Positions 1 through 8,406 of a stretch of DNA of 64,000 nt are shown piece by piece (positions within the stretch are counted from its first letter, which is position 1; every line of letters begins with the position of its first letter). The position numbers were made by a program, and so were the translations under genes. Source of the DNA: Thalassobaculum litoreum DSM 18839 (lineage in GTDB: Bacteria; Pseudomonadota; Alphaproteobacteria; Thalassobaculales; Thalassobaculaceae). Where the stretch lies: assembly GCF_900102465.1 (NCBI RefSeq), contig NZ_FNBW01000015.1, forward strand, positions 1 to 64,000, written 5' to 3'. The notes beneath the pieces are model-generated. The model was not told the DNA's origin and made no database searches. It worked only from the letters and a program-made list of their open reading frames with translations.

Positions 1-2
1 AG

Positions 3-305
3 CAGGTCTTGGTACCGACACTGCGGTCAGGCGACATCGTCGTGATGGATAACCTTCCGGCTCACAAGCCCGCCGCAGTCCGCGACGCGATTGAGCGGGC
101 CGGCGCCGAGCTCCGCTTCCTGCCGCCCTACAGCCCAGACTTCAACCCGATCGAATTGGCCTTCTCCAAGATCAAGGCGCTACTCAAAAAGGCCGCCGCC
201 CGAACCCTACAAGACCTCTGGGACGCAATCGCTCAGGCCATCGATGCCGTCACGCCGGAAGAGGCCAGAAACTACTTCACCGCTACAGGGTACGATCATG
301 AGTGA
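3..305 (+). CDS. IS630-family transposase, C-terminal part (5' end outside window)
   Basis: This is the C-terminal ~100 residues of a DDE transposase of the IS630/Tc1-mariner type. The visible pattern is a beta strand ending in the second catalytic Asp ([10 protein letters not shown]), followed by the family signature [11 protein letters not shown], whose terminal Glu completes the DDE triad. A short helical tail follows. The reading frame is open to the first base of the window, so the true start lies upstream; TTG at 9 is only an internal codon. The gene ends just before what looks like the element's right end (304-320), which abuts the GST gene. I cannot tell whether the element is intact. 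Confidence 0.85.
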   Translation, partial: QVLVPTLRSGDIVVMDNLPAHKPAAVRDAIERAGAELRFLPPYSPDFNPIELAFSKIKALLKKAAARTLQDLWDAIAQAIDAVTPEEARNYFTATGYDHE

Positions 306-320
306 TCCGAAAACGCTCTA
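304..320. repeat. Probable right terminal inverted repeat of the IS630-type element
   Basis: The stretch gatccgaaaacgctcta lies directly after the transposase stop and ends in TA, the target dinucleotide duplicated by IS630 elements. Its reverse complement (TAGAGCGTTTTCGGATC) looks like ends I associate with alphaproteobacterial IS630 copies. The left end is outside the window, so the pairing cannot be verified. Confidence 0.4.
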
Positions 321-331
321 GCGGAGCCCGC

Positions 332-970
332 CTATTCCGTCGGCAGGCCGTGGACCTTCAGGGCCTGCTGCATCGACGGAATCTTCCAGACCGCGTTCTT
401 CATCGCCCTGACCTTCGGACAGGCCGCCGCGAAGGGCTCCTGCTCGGGATGCCAGAGGGCCAGCATCGCCAGATAGATATCCGCCGCACTGGCCGTGTCG
501 CCGAACAGGTACGGGCCGCTTCCCGCCGCCAGGGCGTCGTCCACCACTTTCCAGCGCGGGGCCAGACCGGCCATCGCCAGTTCCTTGGCCGCCGGGCGGG
601 CGGCCTCGTCGGGGACCATGTCTTCCACATGGTAGATCCGCTGATAGGCCGGGTAGAGCGTCCCAGATCCGTAGGCGACCCACTGCAGATACATCGGCCG
701 CTCGGTCGAGCCCGGCGCCGGGGCGAGGGCGGGCGCCAGCTCCGCCAGGTGCAGCACCATGGCAGCCGATTCGAGGAGCACCCGGCCGTCGGGCAGACGC
801 AGGGCGGGCACCGTACCGAGCGGATGGATGTCGCGCAGATACACGTCGGTCTTGTGCTCCTTCTCCTTGGTCCGGACCTGCACCGTGTCGTGCGGCACCC
901 CGCCCTCGATCAGCAGGCAGAGCGGCGCCAGCGACCCGGAGAAGCTGCTCCAGTACAGGGTATGGACCAT
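332..970 (-). CDS. Glutathione S-transferase family protein
   Basis: The 212-residue protein has GST architecture: an N-terminal thioredoxin-like domain (about 1-80) and an all-helical C-terminal domain (about 90-205). The substructure that binds the glutathione gamma-glutamyl group is recognisable as the cis-Pro segment GTVPAL (around 52-57) followed by the ES pair (67-68). Length is normal for bacterial GSTs. The likely role is conjugation or glutathione-dependent detoxification in the cytoplasm; the substrate cannot be read from sequence. It stands alone, divergent from opgH, and its 3' end lies 12 bp from the IS630 end, so the element inserted just downstream without breaking it. Confidence 0.85.
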   Translation of the reverse strand: MVHTLYWSSFSGSLAPLCLLIEGGVPHDTVQVRTKEKEHKTDVYLRDIHPLGTVPALRLPDGRVLLESAAMVLHLAELAPALAPAPGSTERPMYLQWVAYGSGTLYPAYQRIYHVEDMVPDEAARPAAKELAMAGLAPRWKVVDDALAAGSGPYLFGDTASAADIYLAMLALWHPEQEPFAAACPKVRAMKNAVWKIPSMQQALKVHGLPTE

Positions 971-1160
971 CGGGAGTTCCTTCCGAGTTAACCAGATAAG
1001 GTGCGCCGTACCGTGGTTTCTGGCGCCGGCCGGGTCAATCTGCCCCAGGACCCGGCAGATGGGAATAACTGTCGGTGCCCCGGCGTCTGTCTAGAGTGGC
1101 GCGGCGAGATCTCGTTTCCGCGACGCCACACCGCTGCGTCCGCGAAAGAGATCGACCGTC
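971..1160. promoter_or_regulatory. Divergent intergenic region between GST and opgH
   Basis: About 190 bp separate the two divergent start codons and must hold both promoters. I see no convincing -35/-10 pair or operator. The opgH start is preceded by a purine-rich GAAAGAGATCG stretch that may serve as its ribosome binding site. Confidence 0.35.
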
Positions 1161-2933
1161 ATGTCCAATCGCAACCGGCCCATTCCTCCCGGGACAGCCA
1201 CCGGCCATGGCCGGGTGCGGCCGCTGGTCCTGTCGGTGCTCTGCGCTTCCATGACCCTGGCGCTCACCATCGGCATCGTCCTGGAGTTCCAGGACTACAT
1301 CTCCCAGTCGATCGTCGGGCCGTATCAGTGGCTGTTGGTCGGGCTCTTCACCATCCTTACCGCCTGGATCTCCGCCAATTTCTGCCTCTCGGTCATCGGC
1401 GCGGTCTCGCTGGCGATCAGCCGGCGAAGCAGGGCGCCGTATTCGGACCGGGTGGTGGGCGGCCGGCTGGCGGTTGCGATCCCGATCTACGAGGAGGATC
1501 CCGACGCCGTGGAGGCCGGGCTGGATCGGATGTTCGCCTCGCTCAGCGCCGAGTCCCGGCTCTACGGCTTCCACCTGTTCATCCTCAGCGACACCCGCAG
1601 CGACGCCAAGGTGGAGCGGGAGATCGCCGTGTGCCGACGTCTGCGCCGCAAATACGACGCGGCCGACCGGATCTTCTACCGCCAGCGCAAGGACAACCGC
1701 GGGCGCAAGGCCGGCAACATCCAGGACTTCGTGGAGACCTGGGGCGGCGCCTACGAGTTCGCGCTGATCCTCGACGCCGACAGCCGCATGGACGGGCCCA
1801 CGGTGCAGCGCCTGGCCGACGAGCTCGACGCCGATCCGAAGCTGGCCCTGGTGCAGACCTGGGTGCGGCCGGTGCGCGGCACCACGCCGTTCGGCCGCAT
1901 GCAGCAGTTCGCCACCTCGGTCTACGGCCAGGCCTCGGCCGAGGGCGTGCGCCTGCTGATGGGCGACAGCGCCACCTATTGGGGCCACAACGCCATGATC
2001 CGCATGGCGGCCTTCGCCGAATGCTGCGGCCTGGCCGCGCTGCCAGGCAATGCGCCGCTGGGCGGGGAGATCCTGAGCCACGATTTCGTCGAGGCGGCGA
2101 TGCTGCATCGCGGCGGCTGGTCTGTGAAGGTCGTGGCCGACCGCCTCGGCAGCTTCGAAGAGCCGCCGCCCAGCCTGCTCGCCCATGCCGCCCGCGACCG
2201 GCGCTGGTGCCAGGGCAACCTGCAGCACATGCAGCTGCTCGTCGCCGACGGCATCGGCTGGACCAACCGGCTGCATTTCTTCATGGGGGCGCTGGCCTAT
2301 CTCGCCTCGCCGATCTGGATGCTGTTTCTGATCGCCGGCGCGGTCGGTCTGCTGGCCCGCGCTCCGGCCATGGCCGCGCTGTCCGGCGTGGCTCCGGTGT
2401 CGCTGCCGCCGATCGTGGACGCCAATCCCTGGCTGCTGGTCGCCGTGTCGCTCGGCATGCTGTTCCTGCCGAAGATCATCGGCACCGTGCTGGTGTTGAC
2501 CGACGGCCCGCTGCGCCGCGGCCATGGCGGGGTCTTCCCGCTGCTCGGCAGCATGCTGGCGGAGATGGTGTTCAGCACCCTCAGCGCGCCGGTGATGATG
2601 TTGCTGCACACCCGCTTTGTCGTAGAGATCCTGGCCGGCTCATCCAGCGGCTGGAAGCCGGGCCAGCGCACCGGCGAGCAGGCCGCCCTGGGCGAGGTCC
2701 TGCGGGCCCATGGCATGCACATGGTCGTCGGCGTTCTGGCGGCTATCGCGATCGGCTGGGCGTCGCTGGAGGCGCTGGCCATTGCCTCGCCTGTGATCGC
2801 CGGGCTGGTGCTCTCGGCACCGCTGACCCTGGCCGGCAGCTCGCCGGCTCTGGGGGCCGCGATGCGCCGGGCCAGGCTGTTCCTGATCCCGGAAGAAGTT
2901 CACCCGCCGAAGGTTCTGACCGATGGCGGGTGA
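1161..2933 (+). CDS. opgH: Glucans biosynthesis glucosyltransferase H (OpgH/MdoH)
   Basis: This inner-membrane glucosyltransferase makes the beta-glucan backbone of osmoregulated periplasmic glucans from UDP-glucose. The 590-residue protein has two N-terminal membrane segments (about 22-42 and 57-83), a cytoplasmic GT2 domain with the DxD-type motif at D205-A-D207 and the acceptor-site RRWCQGN motif around 347-353, then several C-terminal membrane segments from about 373. It is much shorter than the roughly 850-residue E. coli enzyme, lacking long N- and C-terminal extensions, as I would expect for alphaproteobacterial forms. Its partner opgG follows 500 bp downstream on the same strand with a small opposite-strand gene between, an order reversed from E. 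coli opgGH. Confidence 0.92.
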   Translation: MSNRNRPIPPGTATGHGRVRPLVLSVLCASMTLALTIGIVLEFQDYISQSIVGPYQWLLVGLFTILTAWISANFCLSVIGAVSLAISRRSRAPYSDRVVGGRLAVAIPIYEEDPDAVEAGLDRMFASLSAESRLYGFHLFILSDTRSDAKVEREIAVCRRLRRKYDAADRIFYRQRKDNRGRKAGNIQDFVETWGGAYEFALILDADSRMDGPTVQRLADELDADPKLALVQTWVRPVRGTTPFGRMQQFATSVYGQASAEGVRLLMGDSATYWGHNAMIRMAAFAECCGLAALPGNAPLGGEILSHDFVEAAMLHRGGWSVKVVADRLGSFEEPPPSLLAHAARDRRWCQGNLQHMQLLVADGIGWTNRLHFFMGALAYLASPIWMLFLIAGAVGLLARAPAMAALSGVAPVSLPPIVDANPWLLVAVSLGMLFLPKIIGTVLVLTDGPLRRGHGGVFPLLGSMLAEMVFSTLSAPVMMLLHTRFVVEILAGSSSGWKPGQRTGEQAALGEVLRAHGMHMVVGVLAAIAIGWASLEALAIASPVIAGLVLSAPLTLAGSSPALGAAMRRARLFLIPEEVHPPKVLTDGG

Positions 2934-2990
2934 GACGAGGACGGATTGTCGGGGAAGCGCGGAGGAGGGCAGCCGGAACGCGTTCCGGAC

Positions 2991-3245
2991 CTATCGGGGC
3001 GTGCTCTTGTTCTCCACGGCCGGCATGACGGCGCGTTGGGCCAGGGACGAGGCCGGCAGGGCTGAGGGTGCCAGGGCGGAGGGTGCCAGGGCGGAGAGCC
3101 CTGACATGGCCGAGATCATAAGCCCGCCGACGGTGCGCAGCTCACGGGAAGGCATCGGCATCGGGGCGGGGGCCGGGGTCAGCGCGGAGGCGTCGTCGGT
3201 ACCCTCGTTGAACAGGTTTTCAAGATCAATGTCTGCGGAAGACAT
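2991..3245 (-). CDS. Small hypothetical protein with Ala/Pro-rich tandem repeat
   Basis: An 84-residue frame starts at ATG 3245 (MSSADIDLENLFNEG) with a purine-rich GAAAGGG upstream. The N-terminus is acidic, then Pro/Met-rich, and the middle carries a repeated SALAP pentapeptide encoded by two exact 15-bp units (3064-3078 and 3079-3093). No signal peptide or known domain is visible. It lies antiparallel between opgH and opgG. Reality as a gene is uncertain: the acidic N-terminus and plausible ribosome site support it, the low-complexity rest does not. Confidence 0.4.
   Translation of the reverse strand: MSSADIDLENLFNEGTDDASALTPAPAPMPMPSRELRTVGGLMISAMSGLSALAPSALAPSALPASSLAQRAVMPAVENKSTPR
3064..3093. 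repeat. Two tandem 15-bp units
   Basis: GAGGGTGCCAGGGCG occurs twice in direct succession, followed by a partial third unit (GAG). The unit is a multiple of three, so copy-number change would keep the frame of the small opposite-strand gene that covers it. Confidence 0.7.
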
Positions 3246-3330
3246 GAGGCCGGCCCTTTCTGGCGCTTTGTTCGGACAACGAGGCGGTAGATCGTCTCGT
3301 GCCTCAATGGACACTGACGGTGAACGCGCG

Positions 3331-3343
3331 CCGGAAATTCCGG
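3331..3343. promoter_or_regulatory. 13-bp palindrome upstream of opgG
   Basis: CCGGAA-A-TTCCGG is a perfect inverted repeat about 90 bp before the opgG start. A second small inverted repeat, GGCAA-ACGG-TTGCC, sits at 3376-3389. Either could be an operator; nothing else supports this. Confidence 0.3.
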
Positions 3344-3433
3344 AATGGCGTCACCAAATCCTTAACGCGCAACGGGGCAAACGGTTGCCTGATCCGTTTA
3401 TTCCCGTGTTTCAAAGCACTTAACGGAGGCGAA

Positions 3434-4999
3434 ATGAAGATCGACCGTCGACATCTGCTGGCTCTGGGCGCGTCGTCGCTCGCGGTCACGTTCCCGATGG
3501 CGGGAGTCTGGGCCCAGGAAGGCGGGCTGCGGGAGCGGATGGGCCAGGTCGGCTCGTTCGAGGACCTGCAGGCCCTCGCCCAGGAGGTGGCCAAGACGCC
3601 GTTCGAGGCGCCGCAACGGGTGCCGAGCCGCTTCACCGACCTCAACCACGATCAGTACATGTCGATCCGTCTGGCCGAGGGGGGGAAGGTCTGGTCCAGC
3701 ACCGATCTGCCGTTCCGGATGGCGCCATTCCATGCCGGCTGGCTGTTCCCGCATCCGATCGCGCTGTACCAGATCGGGTCCGACGGGACCCAGCCGGTGG
3801 CGTTCGATCCGAACCGTTTCGCCTATCCGCAGGAGATCCCCGCTCCGGACCAGGGCGAGACCGAGCGGCTTGGTCATGCCGGGTTCCGGCTGTTCGACCG
3901 GTTCGATTTCGAGCGCGACATCGCCGCCTTCCTGGGGGCGAGCTATTTCCGCGCGGTCGGCAAGGAGATGCAGTACGGCCTGTCGGCCCGGGGCCTGGCC
4001 CTGAACACCGCCCAGTTCGGCGAGGAGGAGTTCCCGATCTTCCGGGCGTTCTGGTTCCACCGGCCGGGCCCGGAGAGCAACGCCATCATCGTGCTCGCCC
4101 TGCTGGACAGCGCCAGCACCGCCGGCGCCTACCGCTTCGTCATCGAGAGCGGGCGCTCGACGGTGATGGACGTGACCGCGTCGATCTATCCGCGCACCGA
4201 GCTCGACGGCATCGGCCTGGCGCCGATCACCTCGATGTATCTGCATGGCGAGAACGATTACAGCAAGCGGGACGACTTCCGCCCGGAAGTCCATGATTCG
4301 GACGGCCTGGTGATGCGTACCGGCGCGGGCGAGTGGATCTGGCGGCCGCTGCGCAATCCCTCCGCCCCGCGGATCAGCACCTTCAGCGACACCGCGCCGC
4401 GCGGCTTCGGCCTGCAGCAGCGTGACCGCAGCTTCGCCCATTACCTGGACGACGGCGTCTATTACGACCGGCGCCCCAACCTGTGGATCGAGCCGAGCGG
4501 CGACTGGGGCAAGGGGCGGGTCGAGCTGGTGGAGCTGCCGGCGAACGACGAGACGGTGGACAATGTCGTCGTGTACTGGCGGCCGGAGAGTACGCCGCAG
4601 CCGGACCAGCCGGTCACCGTCGGCTATCGGATGACCTGGGGTACGGAGATGCCGGACCGGCTGCCCGCCCCGGGGCGGGTGATGGCGACCTGGACTGGGA
4701 TCGGCGGCATTCCAGGCGAGGAACGCGACCCGAAGGTGCGCAAGTTCGTCGTCGACTTCACCGGCGGCGATCTCGCCCGGCTGGGCGAGGGCGACGCGGT
4801 CGAGGCCGTGGTCAGCGGCTCGGCCGGGGCGGTGCGCCGGGTGGCCTGCCGGCCGATCGAGGAGCTGGGCGGCTGGCGGATGAATTTCGATCTGGACCCG
4901 GAGGGGGCCGATTCCGTCGACCTGCGCGCCTTCCTGCGGTACCGCGGCGGGGCGCTGACGGAGACCTGGATCTATACCTGGAACCCGAAGGACGGCTGA
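3434..4999 (+). CDS. opgG: Glucan biosynthesis protein, OpgG/OpgD family, with Tat-like signal
   Basis: This is a periplasmic MdoG-family protein (521 residues, normal length) that works with OpgH in assembling and branching periplasmic glucans. The start at ATG 3434 is set by GGAGG seven bases upstream and by the signal peptide it exposes; the frame is open further upstream but without a plausible initiator. The signal has twin arginines (R5-R6, then HLLALGASS) and a cleavage region near A27. A Tat-type leader is the distinguishing feature of OpgD rather than OpgG in enterobacteria, so this copy may be OpgD-like. A palindrome (CCGGAAATTCCGG, 3331-3343) lies in its upstream region. Confidence 0.88.
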   Translation: MKIDRRHLLALGASSLAVTFPMAGVWAQEGGLRERMGQVGSFEDLQALAQEVAKTPFEAPQRVPSRFTDLNHDQYMSIRLAEGGKVWSSTDLPFRMAPFHAGWLFPHPIALYQIGSDGTQPVAFDPNRFAYPQEIPAPDQGETERLGHAGFRLFDRFDFERDIAAFLGASYFRAVGKEMQYGLSARGLALNTAQFGEEEFPIFRAFWFHRPGPESNAIIVLALLDSASTAGAYRFVIESGRSTVMDVTASIYPRTELDGIGLAPITSMYLHGENDYSKRDDFRPEVHDSDGLVMRTGAGEWIWRPLRNPSAPRISTFSDTAPRGFGLQQRDRSFAHYLDDGVYYDRRPNLWIEPSGDWGKGRVELVELPANDETVDNVVVYWRPESTPQPDQPVTVGYRMTWGTEMPDRLPAPGRVMATWTGIGGIPGEERDPKVRKFVVDFTGGDLARLGEGDAVEAVVSGSAGAVRRVACRPIEELGGWRMNFDLDPEGADSVDLRAFLRYRGGALTETWIYTWNPKDG

Positions 5000-5044
5000 G
5001 ACCGGACCCCGGCCGCTGGGACGCTGGGACGGGGTGAATCCGTC

Positions 5045-5737
5045 TCAGCGACCCTTGCCCTCGCCGATGCCGGGCTCGGGTGGGTCGGAGTCCGGCTCCT
5101 CCGCGGCCGGCGGGCCGGGCTCCGGGCCGTCGGCGACCGTGTCGGGGATATCGGCGGTGATCAGCGTGTCGCCGGAGCGCCAGCCGAAGCCGATGAACGC
5201 CCAGTCCCGGTACCCGGCGACCCCCTGGATCGGTTCGGAGCGGTCGGCCAGGGCGCCGCTCTCCCGCCAGTAGGCCGTGTAGGCGACCTTGGCCACGCCG
5301 AGCCGCTGCCGGCGGGACGCCAGAGAGATCTCCGGGACCGAGAGGTCGCCGGCCAGCGGAACCGGCACGTCGAAGGCGGGGATGCCGACGATGGTCTTGG
5401 TGCCGTCGGTCGACAGCGCGCCGGAGCGGATCTCGACGATGACTTCCGCGTCGTTCAATTGGCTGACCAGATGGGCGCCGCTCTCCAGCACCCGGTCGCG
5501 GAAGGCGCTGATGGCGTAGCTCTTGTCGTAGGCCTCGAACCGCGAGGCGTCGACGAAGACCTTGGTGCCCTTGGGCACGTTCAGGGTGACATCGCCGACC
5601 GCCCGGTCCACCGCCGTCGACAGCAGGAGCTGCTCCTCGGCGGTGCGCTCGGGATTGCTGGTCCGGGTCTCGGTGCAGCCGGCACACAGCGCCAGCACCG
5701 CCAGCGGGATCGCGAGTAGGTCGGTCGTCGATGTCAT
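5045..5737 (-). CDS. Putative lipoprotein, DUF6655-like
   Basis: A 230-residue exported protein. Residues 7-20 form a hydrophobic signal that ends in AGC (Cys21), a plausible though not canonical lipobox because position -3 is Cys. The mature part begins with a polar TETRTSNPERTAEEQLLLSTAVD stretch, a pattern I associate with a family of lipoproteins of unknown function (DUF6655, from memory), and ends in an acidic Pro/Glu-rich tail. No enzymatic motif is seen. It is transcribed convergently toward opgG; a weak ACCCCG/CGGGGT stem (5006-5035) lies between the two stops. Confidence 0.7.
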   Translation of the reverse strand: MTSTTDLLAIPLAVLALCAGCTETRTSNPERTAEEQLLLSTAVDRAVGDVTLNVPKGTKVFVDASRFEAYDKSYAISAFRDRVLESGAHLVSQLNDAEVIVEIRSGALSTDGTKTIVGIPAFDVPVPLAGDLSVPEISLASRRQRLGVAKVAYTAYWRESGALADRSEPIQGVAGYRDWAFIGFGWRSGDTLITADIPDTVADGPEPGPPAAEEPDSDPPEPGIGEGKGR

Positions 5738-5999
5738 CGCTGAGATCGCCGTTCTGGGTGGGGAGGGCGGTCGCCGTCAACTGTATCTGGCCGCATTGGT
5801 GGGGGCGCATGGGTCGGATCGCAGCTGTGGCTCTTCGCCTAAGCGACCGCCGGACCGGGTCTAAAATTCCGTCCGGACGGCCCGGCGGGGACGCCTTTGG
5901 GCCACCCTGCATGCGTCGATGCCTGGACGCCACCCCCCGACGGTGGATAAAACAGAAGGGACGCGCGCTCGCGCCGACGACATTTCTTGGGGAGATTCC

Positions 6000-6782
6000 A
6001 TGGCGCGGCCCGTGATCGGCATCCAGTGCAACCGCTTCGTCGCCGAAGGGGTGATCGAGGCCCAGATGACCGGCAAGCGGACCATCGAGGCGGTGGCCGA
6101 GGTGTCGGGTTGCACGCCGCTGCTGATCCCGGGCATGCCGGAGGCGGTCGACGTGGCGGACCTGCTGGAGGTGCTGGACGGGGTGGTGCTGACCGGCGGC
6201 CGGGCCAACGTGCATCCCAGGCACTACGGCGAGGAGCTGAGCGAGCGCCACGGCGAGATGGACGACGGCCGCGACGGCCTGACCCTGCCGATGGTGCGCA
6301 CCTGCGTGGAGCGGGGCATCCCGATCTTCGGGCTGTGCCGGGGCATCCAGGAGATGAACGTCGCCTTCGGCGGCACGTTGCATCCGGAGGTCGGCGAGCT
6401 GCCGGGCAAGCACCGCCACCGCATGCCGAAGGGCTGCAAGGATCCGGAGATCATCTTCGCCCTGCGCGAGCATGTGCGGCTGACCCCCGGCGGGCTGATG
6501 GCGCGGATGCTCGACGCCGAGGAGATCGTCACCAACTCGCTGCACGGCCAGGCGATCCAGCGCACCGGCGACAGGGTGGTGGTCGAGGGGCTCGCCGCCG
6601 ACGACACGATCGAGGCGATCTCCATCGCCGACGCGCCGAGCTTCGCCGTCGGGGTGCAATGGCATGCGGAGTACAACGCCGCCGCCGATCCGGTCAGCCG
6701 GGTGCTGTTCGAGCGGCTGGGCGACGCCGCCCGCGCCCGCCAGAAGCTGCGCCATGCCGGCCGCCTCGCCGGAGCGGCGTGA
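6000..6782 (+). CDS. Peptidase C26 / class I glutamine amidotransferase-like hydrolase
   Basis: A cytoplasmic gamma-glutamyl hydrolase of the PuuD type (260 residues). The catalytic triad is complete: nucleophile Cys113 in the elbow FGLCRGIQE, with His222 and Glu224 in WHAEY. The TGG motif of the oxyanion region is present around residue 67. Start chosen at ATG 6000, behind GGGGAG; an in-frame extension to 5919 has no ribosome site. The next gene starts one base after its stop, so the two are co-translated. Known relatives cleave gamma-glutamyl-GABA or related gamma-glutamyl amides; the partner racemase-family gene suggests degradation of an amino-acid-like substrate, but which is not clear. 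Confidence 0.85.
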   Translation: MARPVIGIQCNRFVAEGVIEAQMTGKRTIEAVAEVSGCTPLLIPGMPEAVDVADLLEVLDGVVLTGGRANVHPRHYGEELSERHGEMDDGRDGLTLPMVRTCVERGIPIFGLCRGIQEMNVAFGGTLHPEVGELPGKHRHRMPKGCKDPEIIFALREHVRLTPGGLMARMLDAEEIVTNSLHGQAIQRTGDRVVVEGLAADDTIEAISIADAPSFAVGVQWHAEYNAAADPVSRVLFERLGDAARARQKLRHAGRLAGAA

Positions 6783-6783
6783 G

Positions 6784-7587
6784 ATGAGCGGGCAGACCCG
6801 TCCCTCGCCCGACAATTGGGGATGGCAGGCGCGGATCGGCATGTTCATCGTCTCCAGCGAGGCGGTCCCCGAGGCCGAGTGGTGGGCCATGTGTCCGCCC
6901 CATGTCTCCGTCCACGCCGCCCGCGTGGCGGCGAAGGCGCCCTGGGCGCGCTGGAACGCGGACCGCTCGGCGGTGACGCTCGAGCCCGACCTGCAGCGTG
7001 CGGCCGAGCATTTCGCCGGGATGCGCCTGGGCGCGGTGGTGATCGGCCACAGCTCCAGCAGCATCCTGGGCGGCGCCGGCTGGGACGCGGCGACGGTGGC
7101 GGCGATCTCCGGGATCGTCCGGCCGGAGACCCAGGTCACCACGAACGGGATCGACGGCCAGGCGGCGATGTTGGCCGCCGGCGTGCGCCGGCCCTTCATC
7201 GTGCTGCCGCCCTGGTTCAACGACGCCACCGCCGAGGCCGCCATGACCTATTACCGGGGTCTCGGCGTCGCGCCGGTCGGCCCGCTGCGCTACGACCCGG
7301 GCCGCGGCTGGCGCGAGGTGCCGCATGGCGAGATGTACCCGCAGGGCCTGGGCTTCGAGCAGGAGGTGGAACCGCTCTACGCCCAGATCCGCGCCGCCTG
7401 TCCGGCCGAGGCCGACGGCGTGTTCATCGCCGGCACCGGCTTCCGCTGCGTGGCGATCCTGGACGCCCTGGAGCGCGACCTGCAACGCCCGGTCCTGTCG
7501 GCCAACCAGGTCAGCCTCTGGCACTGCCTGCGCCTTGCGGGCGTGCGGGCGCAGGTATCGGGTTACGGCAGCCTGTTCGGTTTGTGA
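6784..7587 (+). CDS. Asp/Glu racemase superfamily protein (maleate isomerase / arylmalonate decarboxylase-like)
   Basis: 267 residues in the maleate-isomerase/AMDase branch of the Asp/Glu racemase fold. Members use one or two Cys at the domain interface. Here the first position reads GHSSSS (H89-S90) instead of a Cys-containing ACTS-like motif. The second reads GTGFRC, where the usual Cys position is Thr or Gly and a Cys (C222) sits a few residues later. The chemistry may therefore differ from a two-Cys racemase. Translationally coupled to the preceding C26 hydrolase. Start at ATG 6784; the longer in-frame reading overlaps the upstream gene. Confidence 0.75.
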   Translation: MSGQTRPSPDNWGWQARIGMFIVSSEAVPEAEWWAMCPPHVSVHAARVAAKAPWARWNADRSAVTLEPDLQRAAEHFAGMRLGAVVIGHSSSSILGGAGWDAATVAAISGIVRPETQVTTNGIDGQAAMLAAGVRRPFIVLPPWFNDATAEAAMTYYRGLGVAPVGPLRYDPGRGWREVPHGEMYPQGLGFEQEVEPLYAQIRAACPAEADGVFIAGTGFRCVAILDALERDLQRPVLSANQVSLWHCLRLAGVRAQVSGYGSLFGL

Positions 7588-7629
7588 GCTAGGTTCTGGA
7601 CCTCTAAATCGGCGCGCGTTGAATCGACC

Positions 7630-7782
7630 GTGTCTTCATACAACCCACTCGATGATGAGGTTCTCGAGAAAATTGAGATCGGCCAGCGCGTTGTTGTCTC
7701 CGGTGAGTTCGAGGGGGCCGACCTTTTCTCCGAGGATGAGATCGAGGGGGAAGCCGTGACGACGCTCTCAGGCCCGGCCTGA
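7630..7782 (+). CDS. Possible 50-residue acidic protein
   Basis: A short frame starting at GTG 7630 encodes a strongly acidic peptide (SSYNPLDDEVLEKIEIG..., ending TLSGPA). Its codon use looks coding: GAG and GAT are frequent and codons are well balanced. It ends 13 bp before a strong hairpin. There is no clear Shine-Dalgarno and no ATG, so the start is weak. It could instead be the remnant of a larger gene. No domain recognised. Confidence 0.35.
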   Translation: MSSYNPLDDEVLEKIEIGQRVVVSGEFEGADLFSEDEIEGEAVTTLSGPA

Positions 7783-7794
7783 CACACAGATCCC

Positions 7795-7826
7795 TGCGCC
7801 GGAGGCCCTGCTCGCGGTCCGGCGCA
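7795..7826. terminator. Perfect 9-bp inverted repeat
   Basis: TGCGCCGGA (7795-7803) pairs exactly with TCCGGCGCA (7818-7826) across a 14-nt loop; TAATTTT follows on the plus strand. It is likely a terminator for the 6000-7782 transcription unit. Confidence 0.55.
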
Positions 7827-7854
7827 GTGGCCAGCCTAATTTTGCGTAAGGTTT

Positions 7855-7874
7855 GGGCCGCCCTTGGGCGGCCC
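7855..7874. terminator. Short-loop GC hairpin, probable bidirectional terminator
   Basis: GGGCCGCCC (7855-7863) and GGGCGGCCC (7866-7874) form a near-continuous stem, followed by ATTCTT on the plus strand and by AAAC on the minus strand. It lies between the convergent plus-strand unit and the minus-strand gene at 7922. Confidence 0.6.
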
Positions 7875-7921
7875 ATTCTTCGGCATGTAGAGATATTCAG
7901 ATCACTCTGACGGAACGAAGA

Positions 7922-8230
7922 TCAGGATTTTCTTCCCAGGGCTGGCTCAATCTCCTTTCTGGACAAGAATCCATCGGAAACCCTCTGGCTAAGGAGATTC
8001 GATTTTTCAATCAGGCCTTTCAGGCAGTCTCGATAGGTCGACGAGGCGCGCTTGAAGTCTTCAATTTCTTCAGAGCATTCGCGAGTTTCCGACGTATCGC
8101 TGAACGGCTTGGAAAGTGTCGAGCAATACGGGCGGATTGGTTGCGAACAGTACAGCTGAGCGGATGCACTTGGCGCGAAAGCCAGCATGCCTGCGATGAT
8201 GCTGACAGTCCTGAAACTTGGGATTGGCAT
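7922..8230 (-). CDS. Small secreted Cys-containing hypothetical protein
   Basis: 102 residues with a clear Sec signal peptide: hydrophobic core around 9-20 ending in PSASA, cleavage near residue 24. The mature part has several Cys (YCSQPIRPYC, ECSEE, RDCLK) that could form disulfides in the periplasm, and a charged helical C-terminus. The ATG is preceded by AGGA at good spacing. No family recognised. GC content is lower than in neighbouring genes, consistent with an acquired or fast-evolving gene. Confidence 0.6.
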   Translation of the reverse strand: MPIPSFRTVSIIAGMLAFAPSASAQLYCSQPIRPYCSTLSKPFSDTSETRECSEEIEDFKRASSTYRDCLKGLIEKSNLLSQRVSDGFLSRKEIEPALGRKS

Positions 8231-8406
8231 GGTTGGTTCCTCATATCGCCCTGTGGCTTTTCCGAGATCATTCTGCCTTCACAGAACATACGGTGGGTTT
8301 GCAGCCACGGTCAGGTGACCTGGTCTCGCGTCGCGGGGATTATTGTTGGTCTTATTTCCCACGACCGAGTCGCTATTGCGCTGAGACAGATTACTGAGGG
8401 CGGTGC

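Noticed and set aside
1035-2609. Long minus-strand frame (524 codons) opposite opgH
   Set aside because: GC-rich third positions of opgH leave the antisense frame open; the translation is Arg/His/Gln-rich noise without domains.
7604-7876. 90-codon minus-strand frame over the hairpins
   Set aside because: It runs through both hairpins and is Arg-rich antisense noise to the acidic plus-strand frame.
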